From the NCBI GenBank assembly GCA_030696455.1, contig JAUYSH010000101.1:1-64000 (forward strand): DNA of 64,000 nucleotides, in the 5' to 3' direction. A program made the translations under genes and the position numbers. Below, piece after piece: positions 33,805 to 44,251 of this stretch (within the stretch, counting starts at the first letter, position 1; every line of letters begins with the position of its first letter). The notes below the pieces were generated by a model. It did no database searches. It saw nothing but the letters and a program-made list of their open reading frames with translations, and had not been told where the DNA came from. Source of the stretch: Elusimicrobiota bacterium. GTDB taxonomy: Bacteria; Elusimicrobiota; Elusimicrobia; UBA1565; UBA9628.

Positions 33805-34905
33805 ATGAGACAATTGAAACCCGAGGTCGTCCAGGAGCGTAAACGCCACCTTCTGCAGTGGATCGTCCACTATTTCATCAAGACCTCGAAGCCGGTCTCG
33901 TCCGCCCTGATCGCCGAGGAGGCCGGCCTCGACCTGTCGAGCGCCAGCATCCGCAGCATACTCCAGGAGCTCGAGAACGAGGGCTTCCTCCACCAGGCCC
34001 ACACCTCCGCCGGCCGCGAGCCGACCGACAAGGGCTACCGCTTCTTCGTGGACTATCTGTCCGGCGTGCAGCGCCTGGCCGCCTCCGAAAAGGAGAGCAT
34101 CGAGACGCAGTACAAGAGCCGCATCGAGGAGCTCGACACCTTGCTCTCGGAGACCTCGCGCCTGCTCTCGCGCGTCTCGCACGGGGCGGGCATCGTGCTC
34201 TCCCCGCACATGGGCCGGCAGTCCATCAAGCGCCTGGAACTGCTGCCTCTCGGAGGCCGCAACGTCCTCGGCGTGCTGATCACCGACTCGGGCATGGTCC
34301 GCCATTGGCCGATCCAGCTCGGCTACGCGCCGAGCGCCACGCAGGTCAACCGCATCAACCGCTTCCTGAACGAGAACATCCGCGGCGTCGGCGTGGACAA
34401 GGCCGAGGCCCTGGTCATGGCCAAGCTCTCGCAGATGGAGCGGGAGTTCTCGGAGCTGGCGAGCCTGGCCCACGAGCTGCTCACCGAGGTCGGCCGCGTC
34501 GCGTCGCCCGAGTCGATCTACGTCGAGGGCGCCGACAACATCCTGAGCCAGGCCGAGCAGTTCGGCGATCTGAAGACGGTCCAGTCGCTGATGCGCGTCA
34601 TCGGGGAGAAGGACCGCCTCGCCGTCATGCTGGAGAAGGAGCTCGAGGAGGATGACAGCCTGTCCCCCAAGCGCGTGCGCGTGCGCATCGGCGCCGAGAG
34701 CGGCCTGCCCGAGCTGGCCAACGCCAGCGTCATCACGCACGTCTACCGCCACGGCGACCGCGTCCTGGGCGTCCTGGGCGTCATCGGCTCCAAGCGCATG
34801 GAGTATTCGCGCATGATGGGGCTCGTGGATTTCGTGGGCCGCCTCGTCGAGTCGCGGCTCAACGAGTGGGACCTGGAAACGAAGGGCCTGGAGGGGCGCA
34901 AGTGA
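33805..34905 (+). CDS. hrcA: Heat-inducible transcription repressor HrcA
   Basis: A 366-residue repressor with an N-terminal winged helix (KPVSSALIAEEAGLDLSSASIRSILQELENEGFL ending in LHQAHTSAGREPT), a dimerisation part and a GAF-like domain. HrcA binds CIRCE and is folded by GroEL, so unfolded protein load induces the operon. The gene opens the operon hrcA-grpE-dnaK-dnaJ and is itself preceded by CIRCE. Length is slightly above the usual ~340. Confidence 0.95.
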   Translation: MRQLKPEVVQERKRHLLQWIVHYFIKTSKPVSSALIAEEAGLDLSSASIRSILQELENEGFLHQAHTSAGREPTDKGYRFFVDYLSGVQRLAASEKESIETQYKSRIEELDTLLSETSRLLSRVSHGAGIVLSPHMGRQSIKRLELLPLGGRNVLGVLITDSGMVRHWPIQLGYAPSATQVNRINRFLNENIRGVGVDKAEALVMAKLSQMEREFSELASLAHELLTEVGRVASPESIYVEGADNILSQAEQFGDLKTVQSLMRVIGEKDRLAVMLEKELEEDDSLSPKRVRVRIGAESGLPELANASVITHVYRHGDRVLGVLGVIGSKRMEYSRMMGLVDFVGRLVESRLNEWDLETKGLEGRK

Positions 34906-35426
34906 GCGACGACGTGAGCGATCAGGCGGAGGCTGAGCCGATGGAGAAGCCCGCTGAGGCTCCCGTCGTCGAAAAGGCGCCCGAGCCGGACTACTACTCT
35001 CAGCTCCTGCGCCTGAAGGCCGAGTTCGAGAACTACCGCAAGCGCGTGGACCGCGAGAAGCCGGACTGGTACAAGCTCGGGGCCGCGGGCGTGCTGTCGA
35101 AGCTGCTGCCGCTGTACGATCTGCTGCGTCACGCGCACGAGGACGTCAAGGCCGGCCACGGGGACACGCCGCTGGCCAAGGGCATGGAAGCGATTTTCCG
35201 CGAATACGACAAGCTTTTTAAGGAAGAAGGCGTGACGAAGATGGATCCGCTCGGCAAGCCGTTCGACCCGCACTACCACGAGGCGTTCGGCTTCGTGAAC
35301 AAGCCGGGTTTTGAGGAGGGAGCCGTGGCCGACGTATTGCAGGCCGGCTTCTTGTTGGGAGACAAAGTGCTGCGCACCGCGAAGGTGCGGCTGCAAAAAG
35401 ACGCGCCAAAATCTACGGAGGAGTGA
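34902..35426 (+). CDS. grpE: Nucleotide exchange factor GrpE
   Basis: A 174-residue protein starting at GTG 34902 within GTGA overlapping the hrcA stop. After an acidic tail comes [19 protein letters not shown] (long dimer helix) and the beta domain [10 protein letters not shown] ... [20 protein letters not shown], typical of GrpE. It exchanges ADP for ATP on DnaK. Confidence 0.95.
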   Translation: MSDDVSDQAEAEPMEKPAEAPVVEKAPEPDYYSQLLRLKAEFENYRKRVDREKPDWYKLGAAGVLSKLLPLYDLLRHAHEDVKAGHGDTPLAKGMEAIFREYDKLFKEEGVTKMDPLGKPFDPHYHEAFGFVNKPGFEEGAVADVLQAGFLLGDKVLRTAKVRLQKDAPKSTEE

Positions 35427-35430
35427 ACAT

Positions 35431-37302
35431 ATGAGCAAGATCATCGGAATCGACCTGGGCACCTCGAACACCGCGGCGTCGGCGATGGAAGGCGGCAAGG
35501 CCACCATCATCCCCTCGGCCGAGGGCACCAGCATCGGCGGCAAGGCATTCCCGTCCTACGTGGCGTTCGCCAAGGACGGCCAGCTGCTCGTCGGCGAGCC
35601 GGCGCGCCGCCAGGCCGTCGCAAACCCCGAGGGCACCTTCATGGCCTTCAAGCGGAAGATGGGCACCGATCACAAATACAAGGCCCCCGACGGCAAGGAA
35701 TACACGCCGCAGCAGCTCTCCGCCTTCCTGCTCCAGAAGGTGAAGCGCGACGCGGAGGCCTTCCTCGGCACCACGATCGACAAGGCGGTCATCACCGTCC
35801 CCGCCTACTTCAACGACAACCAGCGCCAGGCGACGAAGGACGCGGGCACCATCGCGGGCCTCGAGGTCGTGCGCATCGTCAACGAGCCCACGGCCGCCTG
35901 CCTCGCCTACGGCATCGACAAGAAGGGCAAGGACGAGAAGATCATGGTCTTCGACCTCGGCGGCGGCACGCTCGACGTCACCATCATGGACTTCGGCGGC
36001 GGCGTGTTCGAGGTCATCTCGACCTCCGGCGACACCCAGCTCGGCGGCACGGACATGGACAAGGCGCTCGTGGACTTCATCGTCGCCGAATTCAAGAAGG
36101 AGACCGGCGCGGACGTGAGCAAGGACCCGATGGCCTACCAGCGCGTGCGCGAGGCGGCCGAGAAGGCCAAGATCGAGCTCTCGACGACCTTCGAGACCGA
36201 CCTCAACCTCCCGTACCTGACGGCGATCGACAACGCCCCGAAGCATCTCGCGCTCAAGATCAGCCGCGCGAAGCTCGAGACCCTCGTCGAGCCCATCGTC
36301 AAGCGCTGCAAGACCAGCATCGAACAAGCGCTGACGGACTCCAAGCTCAAGGCCTCCGACATCACCAAGGTCATCCTCGTCGGCGGTCCGACGCGCATGC
36401 CCATCGTGCAGAAGTTCGTCGAGGACTACGTCGGCAAGAAGCTCGAGCGCGGCATCGACCCCATGGAATGCGTGGCCGCCGGCGCGGCCGTTCAGGCCGC
36501 GGTGCTCACCGGTGAAGTCAAAGACGTTCTGCTCCTCGACGTCACTCCGTTGACCTTGGGCATCGAGACCCTCGGCGGCGTGATGACGCCCGTCATCGAG
36601 CGCAACACCACGGTCCCCGTCGAGAAGTCCCAGACGTTCTCGACCGCCGCGGACAACCAGCCGGCCGTCACCGTCAACGTCCTCCAGGGCGAGCGCCCGA
36701 AGGCGTCGGACAACGTGCCGCTCGGCAAGTTCGACCTCGACGGCATCCCGCCCGCCCCGCGCGGCACGCCGCAGATCAAGGTGACCTTCTCCATCGACGC
36801 GAACGGCATCTTGTCGGTCAAAGCGGAAGACCTCGGTACCAAGAAAGCCCAACATATCACCATCTCGGCGTCGAACAAGCTCGACAAGGCCGAGATCGAG
36901 AAGTTCGTCAAGCAGGCCGAGCAGTTCGCCGAGGAAGACAAGGCGTTCAAGGAGAAGGTCGCCGCCAAGAACGAGTCCGACACCTTGCTCTTCTCCGCCG
37001 AGAAGGCGCTGAAGGAGCACGGCGACAAGGTCTCCGCCGAGGACCGTCAGAACATCGACCGCGGCATCTCCGAGCTCAAGGAGGCGCTGAAGGGCGACGA
37101 CCTCGCGGCCATCAACAAGGCCAAGGAGGCTTTGCTCAAGGCGTCGCATAAGCTCGCCGAGGAGATGTACAAGGCTGAGTCCGCGAAAGCGGGCGCGGCG
37201 GGCGGTTCCGCCGAAGGCGACGCCGCCGGCGCGGCCTCGAACAAGGGCGGAGACAACGTCGTCGACGCCGAAGTCGTCGACGAGAAGAAGGACAAGGAAT
37301 AA
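35431..37302 (+). CDS. dnaK: Chaperone DnaK (Hsp70)
   Basis: A 623-residue Hsp70. The ATPase domain has [28 protein letters not shown] and [13 protein letters not shown]. The substrate-binding domain has [17 protein letters not shown], and the protein ends in a charged tail with [16 protein letters not shown] precedes ATG 35431. It folds client proteins with DnaJ and GrpE in the cytoplasm. Member of the HrcA-controlled operon. Confidence 0.98.
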   Translation: MSKIIGIDLGTSNTAASAMEGGKATIIPSAEGTSIGGKAFPSYVAFAKDGQLLVGEPARRQAVANPEGTFMAFKRKMGTDHKYKAPDGKEYTPQQLSAFLLQKVKRDAEAFLGTTIDKAVITVPAYFNDNQRQATKDAGTIAGLEVVRIVNEPTAACLAYGIDKKGKDEKIMVFDLGGGTLDVTIMDFGGGVFEVISTSGDTQLGGTDMDKALVDFIVAEFKKETGADVSKDPMAYQRVREAAEKAKIELSTTFETDLNLPYLTAIDNAPKHLALKISRAKLETLVEPIVKRCKTSIEQALTDSKLKASDITKVILVGGPTRMPIVQKFVEDYVGKKLERGIDPMECVAAGAAVQAAVLTGEVKDVLLLDVTPLTLGIETLGGVMTPVIERNTTVPVEKSQTFSTAADNQPAVTVNVLQGERPKASDNVPLGKFDLDGIPPAPRGTPQIKVTFSIDANGILSVKAEDLGTKKAQHITISASNKLDKAEIEKFVKQAEQFAEEDKAFKEKVAAKNESDTLLFSAEKALKEHGDKVSAEDRQNIDRGISELKEALKGDDLAAINKAKEALLKASHKLAEEMYKAESAKAGAAGGSAEGDAAGAASNKGGDNVVDAEVVDEKKDKE

Positions 37303-37328
37303 GGCGGCCGGGGCGGTCCGGGTGACAA

Positions 37329-38465
37329 ATGGCTGAAGACTACTACTCGCTTCTGGGAGTCGCGCGCAACGCGACCGACGCGGAGATCAAGGCCGCGTAC
37401 CGGAAGCTCGCCATGAAGCATCACCCGGACCGCAACCCCGGCGACAAGGCCTCCGAGGCCAAGTTCCGCACGATCAACGACGCCTACCAGGCGCTGTCGG
37501 ACCCGAAGAAGCGCAAGCTCTACGACCAGTACGGCGAAGCCGGCGTCAACCAGGGCGCGGGCGGCTTCGGCGGCCAGGGCGGCCCCGGCTTCGAGGGCTT
37601 CGGCCAGGGCGTCGACGTCAACGAGGTGTTCGGCGACCTGTTCGAGAACCTCTTCGGGGGCCAGGGCGGGCAACGCGGCGGCGGCGGGCGCCGTCAGGCG
37701 CGCGGCAACGACCTCAAGTACGAGACCACGATCTCCCTCGAGGACGCCTTCAAGGGCGTCCAGCTCCCGCTGCATTTCCAGCGCGTCGAGTCCTGCGGCA
37801 CCTGCCACGGCACCGGCGGCAAGCCGGGCTCGGGCGTCAAGCGCTGCACCCAGTGCCGCGGCGCCGGCCGCGTCCAGGTCTCCCAGGGCTTCTTCGCGAT
37901 GTCCCAGACCTGCCCGCGCTGCGGCGGCGAGGGGCAGATCGTCGAGGACCCGTGCAAGGACTGCAAGGGCCAGGGCCGCACGCGCAAGGACGCCGAGCTC
38001 AAGGTCAAGATCCCGCCCGGCATCTATCACGGCGCCACCCTGCGTATCTCGGGTGAGGGCGAGGGCGGCCCGCGCGGCGCTCAGCCCGGTGACCTGTACC
38101 TCGAGATCCACATCAAGCCCGATCCCCGCTTCGAGCGCAAGGAGGACGATCTCTCCGTCGGCGCGACCGTCGACATCGCGACCGCCGCGCTCGGCGGCCA
38201 GACCACGGTCCCGACCATCGACGGCGAGCCCGTGACGGTCAAGATCGCCCATGGGACCCAGCACGGCGCGACCCTGCGCGTGCGCGAGAAGGGGATGCCC
38301 AAGCTCCACGGCCGCGGCCGCGGCGACCTGCTCGTCCACGTCCGCGTCGACGTGCCGCGCGATCTCACGTCGAAGCAGAAGGAGCTCCTCGAGGCCTTCC
38401 AGAAGACCCTTCACGAGGAGCATAAGAGCGACGGCGTCTTCGGCCGCCTCTTCGGCAAAGATTAG
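37329..38465 (+). CDS. dnaJ: Chaperone DnaJ (Hsp40)
   Basis: A 378-residue type I Hsp40: J domain with HPD in [11 protein letters not shown], a Gly/Phe-rich linker, four zinc motifs ([32 protein letters not shown]) and the C-terminal client-binding domains. It stimulates the DnaK ATPase. A REP-type palindrome begins 7 nt after the stop. Confidence 0.98.
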   Translation: MAEDYYSLLGVARNATDAEIKAAYRKLAMKHHPDRNPGDKASEAKFRTINDAYQALSDPKKRKLYDQYGEAGVNQGAGGFGGQGGPGFEGFGQGVDVNEVFGDLFENLFGGQGGQRGGGGRRQARGNDLKYETTISLEDAFKGVQLPLHFQRVESCGTCHGTGGKPGSGVKRCTQCRGAGRVQVSQGFFAMSQTCPRCGGEGQIVEDPCKDCKGQGRTRKDAELKVKIPPGIYHGATLRISGEGEGGPRGAQPGDLYLEIHIKPDPRFERKEDDLSVGATVDIATAALGGQTTVPTIDGEPVTVKIAHGTQHGATLRVREKGMPKLHGRGRGDLLVHVRVDVPRDLTSKQKELLEAFQKTLHEEHKSDGVFGRLFGKD

Positions 38466-38472
38466 CGGGCCG

Positions 38473-38537
38473 GTGCCAGGCCTGCAAATTCGTTAAATTC
38501 GTTGAGGTCAAATTTAACGAATTTGCAGGCCTGACAC
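38473..38537. repeat. REP-like palindrome, copy 2
   Basis: Arms 38473-38499 and 38511-38537 pair over 27 bp with a single C-A mismatch and an 11 nt loop. The outer AGGCCTG(A)CAC arm is shared with the palindrome at 16069, while the inner AT-rich part differs. It stands between dnaJ and rsmE and could also act as a terminator. Confidence 0.85.
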
Positions 38538-38562
38538 TTCGATGAGTTGCTAGAATCGGCGC

Positions 38563-39336
38563 ATGCCCCAATTCCTCGTCGCCCCCGAAGACGTCAGCCA
38601 TAACACCTTCCGCCTCGCCGGGCCGGAGGCGTTCCATGTGTCCAAGGTCATGCGCCTGGCCGCCGGGGCCGAGCTCGACCTGTTCGACGGCAAGGGAGGC
38701 CGCTTCAAGGGCGTCATCGAGGCCGTGCACGCCGACGGCACGGTGACCGGCAAGGTCACGGAGACCCTCAAGGCCGACGACCGCCGCGCGCCCGTCGCGC
38801 TCAATCTTTACCTGGGCCTGCTCAAGGCCAGCCACTGGGACTACGCCCTCGAGAAGGGCACGGAGCTCGGCGTGTCGGCCTTCATCCCGCTGCTGACGCC
38901 GCGCACCGTCGTGCTGCTGCATGAGATCGAGCGCACGAAGGCCAAGGCCGAGCGCTGGTCGCGCCTGATCATGGCCGCCTCGAAGCAGTGCGGCCGCGCG
39001 GACCTGCCGCCGGTGCGCGACGCGGTGCAGTTCCGCGACGCGATCCGCGCGGTCAAGGACAAGGGCGTGGTCCTCGTCGCCTGGGAAGGCATGAAGGGCT
39101 CGGTGGCGTCGCAGACGCTCGGGCCCGCCCTGCGCGCGGCCGACGCCAAGCGCGGCACGGAGCTCCTCGAGGTCAGCCTGTTCATCGGCCCCGAGGGCGG
39201 CTTCTCCGATGAGGAGATCGAGCTCGCCGAGGCCGAGGGGGCGGTCCTGTTCGGCCTGGGCCCGCGCGTGCTGAGGGCGGAAACCGCGGCCGTCGCGGCG
39301 GCGGCGCTCGTGCAGTACGAGCTCGCGGGCGTATGA
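38563..39336 (+). CDS. rsmE: 16S rRNA (uracil1498-N3)-methyltransferase
   Basis: A 257-residue SPOUT-fold protein. HVSKVMRLAAGAELDLFDG is the N-terminal PUA-like part, YALEKGTELGVSAFIPLLTPRT and FIGPEGGFSDEEIELAEAEG with GLGPRVLRAETAAVAAAAL form the trefoil-knot SAM site. It methylates U1498 of 16S rRNA. An extended -10 (TGcTAGAAT, 38548-38556) ends 6 nt before the ATG, so it has its own leaderless promoter despite following dnaJ. Its stop overlaps the next start. Confidence 0.93.
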   Translation: MPQFLVAPEDVSHNTFRLAGPEAFHVSKVMRLAAGAELDLFDGKGGRFKGVIEAVHADGTVTGKVTETLKADDRRAPVALNLYLGLLKASHWDYALEKGTELGVSAFIPLLTPRTVVLLHEIERTKAKAERWSRLIMAASKQCGRADLPPVRDAVQFRDAIRAVKDKGVVLVAWEGMKGSVASQTLGPALRAADAKRGTELLEVSLFIGPEGGFSDEEIELAEAEGAVLFGLGPRVLRAETAAVAAAALVQYELAGV

Positions 39337-39848
39337 GCCTCGTCGAGCCCGAGGACGGCGTCCCGCCGGCGGTCGCGCGCCAGCTTCAGGTCATCGCCTT
39401 CGCGATGGGCGCCGGCCTCGCGTTGATGGCGGGGCTCGTCTTCTGGGCGCATCACCACGCGGCCGCGGCGGTCCCCTCGCCGGCGCAGGTCAAGTCGATC
39501 AACGCCTTGACCGCGGTGATGATGGGCGTCGCGCTGGCCTTGATCGTCGCCTCCGAGCTCGCCTGGCGCTTCCTGCTGCGCGGCTCCGCGCGCCCGCTGA
39601 GCGGCCGGCTCCAAGCCGCCTTCATCGCGCGCCTGGCCTGCCGCGAGGGCGCCGGCCTTCTGGGCCTGACGGTCGCCTACATCGCCGCGATCAGCGGAGT
39701 CCTGCGGGTGTACCCCGCCTACTGGGTCAACCTCGCGCCGTTCGCGCTGTTCCTCGTCTTTCTGGCGTCGCATTGGCCGACCGAGGACAGGCTGGCGGCC
39801 GAGGCTCGAGACGCCCTCGGCGAAAATCCTTCGTTCTTGAAAAAATAA
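39333..39848 (+). CDS. Four-helix membrane protein, unknown
   Basis: A 171-residue protein with four hydrophobic segments (about residues 20-40, 58-78, 100-120, 128-146), no signal peptide and a charged tail. The start overlaps the rsmE stop (ATGA). No family is recognised; small four-pass proteins of this sort are common beside housekeeping genes. Confidence 0.7.
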   Translation: MSLVEPEDGVPPAVARQLQVIAFAMGAGLALMAGLVFWAHHHAAAAVPSPAQVKSINALTAVMMGVALALIVASELAWRFLLRGSARPLSGRLQAAFIARLACREGAGLLGLTVAYIAAISGVLRVYPAYWVNLAPFALFLVFLASHWPTEDRLAAEARDALGENPSFLKK

Positions 39849-40020
39849 CTCAAAGAATAGAACGATAATCCACCGTCGGCGCCGGTGGTGAAATCTGCTT
39901 TTAAAATATGGGTTATTTTTTTAAAAACGAGGGGTGAGTCCGGTGCCGCCATTGGACCCATGACCATGGGGGAGCCGAGGACCCTTGCCCGTGGGGGCCC
40001 AGAAGGCTATAATTGACGCG
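39849..40020 (+). promoter_or_regulatory. Intergenic region with imperfect inverted repeat and HIT promoter
   Basis: The AT-rich end of the previous gene (39824-39847) and 39911-39934 are inverted, imperfect repeats; between them is a CCACCG/CGGTGG hairpin (39872-39890). TATAAT at 40008-40013 ends 7 nt before the TTG start of the HIT gene. No -35 is obvious. No other gene is seen here. Confidence 0.5.
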
Positions 40021-40359
40021 TTGCAGGAGTGCCTGTTCTGCCGTATCGTCCGACGCGAGATACCCGCCCAGATCGTCCATGAGGACGAGCAAGCGCTCGT
40101 CTTCAAGGACATCACGCCCCAGGCGCCGACGCATTTATTGGTGATCCCGAAGAAGCATTTGGGGTCGCTGAGCGCGTCGACGGACGGGGATGCTCTTTTA
40201 TTGGGTCATTTGCAGAGGGTCGCCTGCTGGATCGCGGAGAGCGTCAAGCTGTCCTCGTTCCGGCTCGTGACCAACAACGGAAAGGGCGCCGGGCAGTCCG
40301 TCGATCATCTTCATTATCATTTGCTTGCCGGCCGGCCGATGTCTTGGCCTCCGGGTTGA
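40021..40359 (+). CDS. HIT-family nucleotide-binding protein
   Basis: A 112-residue histidine-triad protein: ECLFCRIVRREIPA at the N-terminus (paired Cys often bind zinc) and the triad VDHLHYHLLAG (H-x-H-x-H-x-x). HIT proteins hydrolyse adenosine-5'-phosphoramidates or AMP-lysine. TTG 40021 is preferred because it gives the usual M-x-x-C start and sits 7 nt after TATAAT; a longer frame from 39985 would contain that promoter. Next to rpsU, as in several bacteria. Confidence 0.88.
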   Translation: MQECLFCRIVRREIPAQIVHEDEQALVFKDITPQAPTHLLVIPKKHLGSLSASTDGDALLLGHLQRVACWIAESVKLSSFRLVTNNGKGAGQSVDHLHYHLLAGRPMSWPPG

Positions 40360-40420
40360 TGTCTTGCGTTCTCGTCGGTAACTTGCGTTCCATTCGTGGA
40401 AAGGTGGTGAATCTCTAACT

Positions 40421-40618
40421 ATGGTTTTCATTAAACTGCGTGAAGGCGAGGGTCTCGAGGAGGCCCTGCGCCGCTTCAAGCGGGAGTGCGAACGCAACGG
40501 CGTGCTGAAGGAAGTCAAGCGCCGCGAGCGTTACATGAACCCCGCCATGAAGCGCAAGCTGAAGGCCGCCGAAGCGCGTCGCAAGCTGCGCCGCTCCAAG
40601 CGCCGCCGCACGCCTTAG
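40421..40618 (+). CDS. rpsU: 30S ribosomal protein S21
   Basis: A 65-residue protein with EGEGLEEALRRFKRECERNG and a very basic C-terminus (RRKLRRSKRRRTP), typical of S21. AAAGGTGGTG precedes the ATG by a longer spacing. A TTCCA-TTCG-TGGAA hairpin (40389-40402) lies in the leader. It is the first gene of a macromolecular-synthesis operon with dnaG and rpoD. Confidence 0.96.
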   Translation: MVFIKLREGEGLEEALRRFKRECERNGVLKEVKRRERYMNPAMKRKLKAAEARRKLRRSKRRRTP

Positions 40619-40627
40619 AATCCGCTC

Positions 40628-40676
40628 GACGGGCCGGCGCCGCGGCGTCCCGCGGCGTCGGTCCGTCCGATTTTTT
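40628..40676 (+). terminator. Intrinsic terminator/attenuator between rpsU and dnaG
   Basis: An 18 bp stem with two G-T pairs (40628-40645 with 40650-40667) is followed by ATTTTTT (40670-40676). It starts 9 nt after the rpsU stop and would make rpsU transcripts outnumber dnaG-rpoD transcripts. Confidence 0.93.
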
Positions 40677-40688
40677 CGAGAATATCAT

Positions 40689-42506
40689 TTGGCCCTGATA
40701 CCACCCGAAACGCTGGAACTGATCCGCTCCCGGCTCGACATCGTCGAGCTGGTGGGGGAGTACGTCCCGCTGACGCGCGCCGGCCGCAACCTCAAGGCGC
40801 GCTGCCCGTTCCATCAGGAGCGCAGCCCGTCGTTCATCGTGACGCCCGAGCGCCAGACCTTCCACTGCTTCGGCTGCGGCGAGGGCGGCGACGCGTTCTC
40901 ATTCGTGATGAAGTCCGAGAGCCTCTCGTTCATGGAGGCGGCCGAGAAGCTCGCGCTGCGCGCGGGCGTCAAGCTCGAGGCCGCCCGCGAGCTCGGCCCG
41001 GCCGACAAGGAGCGCATCAAGATCCGCGAGGCCAACGAGTTCGCGGCGCACCATTACCACGACCTGCTCAAGAAGGATCCAGCCGCCGAGGCCGCCCGCG
41101 CCTACGCCGCGAAGCGGCGCCTGAAAAAGGAATCTGTCGAGGGATTTCTCCTTGGTTTTGCGCCCAGGAACGGAACCTTGGTTTCGGCGGCAGAAAGGAA
41201 GGGGTTTTCGGCGGATCTCCTGATCAAAGCAGGTCTCGCGGCAAAGCGAGCCGATGGATCCCTGCGCGACTATTTCTTCGACCGCTTTATGTTCCCGATT
41301 CGCGATGTGAAGGGCGCGTTTGTGGGATTCGGCGGCCGCACCATGGGCGATGGTGAACCGAAATATTTGAACACGTCGGAAACTCCGGTTTTTTCCAAGA
41401 GCAAGGTTCTTTATGGGCTCTACGAAGGTCTCGCCGAGACGCGTAAAGCTCGAATGACTCACCTGATGGAAGGGTATATGGATGTCATCTCCGCCCATCA
41501 GCACGGACTTAAAAATGCATGCGCCCCGCTCGGCACGGCTCTCACTTCGGACCATGCCCTCTTGATCAAGCGCTATGTCGACAAGCTTTTTGTCGTCTTT
41601 GATGCCGACAATGCCGGGCAGGCGGCCGCGGTCCGAGGCGCCGAGGCTGCGATATCCGCCGGGATAAAGGTTCTTGTCGCCAGCGTCCCCGAGGGTAAAG
41701 ATCCCGATGAACTCCTCAACTCGAAGGGCCTGGACGTTCTGAAGAGCGCTCTCGGAAAAGGGCTTGATCTCAATATTCACGATTACGATGCCTCTTGGCA
41801 AAAGAGATTCGCGACCATCAGCGACGGATCGACGAGCAAAGACCTTGTGGAATTCAAGACGGAGTATTTGATCAGGAAGGCGGGAGAACTTACTCCGGAA
41901 GCCAAGTCGGCCATCGCGAAAGAAATATTGCTGACGATCGCGCAGTCTCCCGATGATGTCGTAAAAGACGTTTGGGTTAGACGGCTAGCTGCTCGGCTTG
42001 AGGTCTCTGAAGATTCTCTTCGCAGAGCTGGCGGCAAGGCAATCCCGCAAGGCTCGCGTCGCGCCGCCTCCCCTGCTTTCGTCTCCACCATGCAGGTGGC
42101 GCCGGTAAATCCCGCGGTTTTGACGACGAACGACCTGCAGCTGCTCGGGCTGCTGTTCAAGACGCCCGCGACCGCCGCGGAGCTCCAGTCCTCCGACCTC
42201 GAGTCCGCCTCGGCGCGCGAGATCGTGGCCGCGCTGCGCGGGATCGCGCTCGACGGCAAATGGGCCCCGCGCCTGCTCGACGCGCTGCAGCCGGCGGAGC
42301 GCGCGGTCGCCTCGCGTCTTCTCAACGACGACCTCGGCTACGACGACCCCGCGGCGACCCTGCTCGCGATGACGGCCAAGCGCCGGTCGCAGCGCCGCAT
42401 GAAGGAGCTCGAGCCGCTCGTTTTTTCGGGACAGGTGGATCCGGGGCTACGCGATGAGTACCATCGCCTCGCCGCGGAATTGAAGGGCACGAAGCGTTCG
42501 ATTTAG
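40689..42506 (+). CDS. dnaG: DNA primase
   Basis: A 605-residue primase. The zinc domain has CPFHQERSPSF ... FHCFGCGEGGDAF, the TOPRIM fold has MEGYMDVISAHQ (catalytic Glu) and VVFDADNAGQ (D-x-D), and the C-terminal part is the helicase-binding domain. It makes RNA primers for replication. TTG 40689 is the only start that keeps the conserved N-terminus; no ribosome-binding site is seen. Codons from about 41,120 to 42,080 (residues ~145-464) are much less GC-rich at third positions than both ends, so the TOPRIM part may have been replaced by recombination. Confidence 0.95.
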   Translation: MALIPPETLELIRSRLDIVELVGEYVPLTRAGRNLKARCPFHQERSPSFIVTPERQTFHCFGCGEGGDAFSFVMKSESLSFMEAAEKLALRAGVKLEAARELGPADKERIKIREANEFAAHHYHDLLKKDPAAEAARAYAAKRRLKKESVEGFLLGFAPRNGTLVSAAERKGFSADLLIKAGLAAKRADGSLRDYFFDRFMFPIRDVKGAFVGFGGRTMGDGEPKYLNTSETPVFSKSKVLYGLYEGLAETRKARMTHLMEGYMDVISAHQHGLKNACAPLGTALTSDHALLIKRYVDKLFVVFDADNAGQAAAVRGAEAAISAGIKVLVASVPEGKDPDELLNSKGLDVLKSALGKGLDLNIHDYDASWQKRFATISDGSTSKDLVEFKTEYLIRKAGELTPEAKSAIAKEILLTIAQSPDDVVKDVWVRRLAARLEVSEDSLRRAGGKAIPQGSRRAASPAFVSTMQVAPVNPAVLTTNDLQLLGLLFKTPATAAELQSSDLESASAREIVAALRGIALDGKWAPRLLDALQPAERAVASRLLNDDLGYDDPAATLLAMTAKRRSQRRMKELEPLVFSGQVDPGLRDEYHRLAAELKGTKRSI

Positions 42507-42527
42507 ACGCAAGGAGCAAGAGAGAAC

Positions 42528-44246
42528 ATGGCGATTCAGACGAGTCAGGCGATGAAGAACTTGATCGGTCTAGGTAAGGAGCATGGTTACCTAACGCTTG
42601 AGGAGATCAGCCGCACCGTGTCCGCGGCCAACATGAAGTCCGAGGAGATGGACGAGCTGATGACGGCGCTCGAGGACCTCGGCATCGAGGTCGTCGACCG
42701 CAAGAAGCCCGCCGCCGCCGCGCCCGAGCGCGGCCGCGAGCGCTTCTCCGAGGACTGGGGCGGCAGCTCCGACATCTCGAACTCGATCCGCATGTACCTC
42801 TCCGAGATGGGCCGCGTGCCCCTGCTCAACCGCGAGGAAGAAGTCACCTTGGCCCGCAACGTCCGGGAGCGCGAGAAGGAACTGCGCATGCTCGTGCTCG
42901 AGTCGCCCGTCACGATGCGCGAGATCCGCTCCTGGGAAACGCTCATCGAGGCGCAGGAGATGACGCCCAAGGAGCTGATGCCCCGCGGCCGCAAGACGAA
43001 CGCCGAGCTGTCCGGCATGCGCCGCAAGATGAAGTCCGTCGCGCAGTTCATCACGAAGGCCGAGAAGCAGATGGCCGCGCTGCGCACGAAGCTCCTGCCG
43101 CAGAACCTCAAGCCCCAGCGCCGCATCAAGCTGCAGAAGAAGATCGAGCAGATCAACAAGCTCGTGATCGCGCGCATCCTGAACCTGAACCTCAACCAGG
43201 ACAAGATCAAGCGCCTGACCAACAAGATCAAGAACCTCGCCGGCAAGATCGAGGAATGCCGCGACGAGATGGAGCGCTACCAGCGGCGCTACGGCTGCTC
43301 GCACGACGAGCTCAAGTCGTACTTCGCCGCGCTCAAGAAGGGCAAGATGCGCCCCGAGGCGTTCCGCGCCAAGACCGGCTACGCCCCGACGGCCGTCGAG
43401 GCCGCGATGGAGAACATGGAGGTGGTCGTCGACCGCATCGACCGCATCCAGAACACGCTGCCGATCCCGATCGACCGCTTCCTCGAGCTCAACGACAAGA
43501 TCATCCGCCTCGAGGACACCATCCTCGAGGACAAGCTCAAGCTGATCAAGGCCAATCTGCGCCTCGTCGTCTCGATCGCCAAGAAGCACGTGAACAGCAA
43601 CCTCGAGCTGTCGGACCTGATCCAGGAAGGCGGCCTCGGCCTGATGAAGGCCGTCGAGAAGTTCGAGTACAAGCGGGGCTTCAAGTTCTCGACCTACGCG
43701 ACCTGGTGGATCCGCCAGTCGATCAACCGCGCCATCGCCGACCAGGCGCGCACGATCCGCATCCCCGTGCACATGAAGGAGCTGATCTCCAAGCTCACGA
43801 AGGTCACGCGCCGCTACCGCCAGGAGTTCGGCCGGGAGCCCAGCCTCGAGGAGTACACGCGCTCCCTGCACATCTCGATGGACAAGGTGAAGAACGTCCT
43901 GAAGATCATGCAGGAGCCGGTCTCGCTCGCCACGCCGATCGGCGAAGATGAAGACAGCTATCTCGAGGATTTCATCGAGGACAAGACCACCGCGGCGCCG
44001 TCCAATACGGCTTCGAGCTTTCTCCGCAAGACCGAGATCGAGAAGGTGTTGTCGTCTTTGACCGACCGCGAGGCGAAGATCATCAAGCTGCGCTTCGGCA
44101 TCGACTCCGGCTACCCGCGCACGCTCGAGGAAGTGGGCCGCATCTTCCGCGTCACGCGCGAGCGCGTCCGGCAGATCGAGGCGAAGGCCATCAGGAAGCT
44201 GCGTCATCCTTCTCGCAGCAAGGGCTTGCGGGACTACCTCGATTAA
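42528..44246 (+). CDS. rpoD: RNA polymerase primary sigma factor (sigma-70)
   Basis: A 572-residue sigma factor with region 1.1/1.2 ([20 protein letters not shown]), a Lys-rich non-conserved region, region 2 ([38 protein letters not shown]) and region 4 ([24 protein letters not shown]). The usual N-I-G in region 2 is G-L-G here. It recognises -10/-35 promoters such as those seen in this window. Third gene of the rpsU-dnaG-rpoD operon. Confidence 0.97.
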   Translation: MAIQTSQAMKNLIGLGKEHGYLTLEEISRTVSAANMKSEEMDELMTALEDLGIEVVDRKKPAAAAPERGRERFSEDWGGSSDISNSIRMYLSEMGRVPLLNREEEVTLARNVREREKELRMLVLESPVTMREIRSWETLIEAQEMTPKELMPRGRKTNAELSGMRRKMKSVAQFITKAEKQMAALRTKLLPQNLKPQRRIKLQKKIEQINKLVIARILNLNLNQDKIKRLTNKIKNLAGKIEECRDEMERYQRRYGCSHDELKSYFAALKKGKMRPEAFRAKTGYAPTAVEAAMENMEVVVDRIDRIQNTLPIPIDRFLELNDKIIRLEDTILEDKLKLIKANLRLVVSIAKKHVNSNLELSDLIQEGGLGLMKAVEKFEYKRGFKFSTYATWWIRQSINRAIADQARTIRIPVHMKELISKLTKVTRRYRQEFGREPSLEEYTRSLHISMDKVKNVLKIMQEPVSLATPIGEDEDSYLEDFIEDKTTAAPSNTASSFLRKTEIEKVLSSLTDREAKIIKLRFGIDSGYPRTLEEVGRIFRVTRERVRQIEAKAIRKLRHPSRSKGLRDYLD

Positions 44247-44251
44247 CTGAT

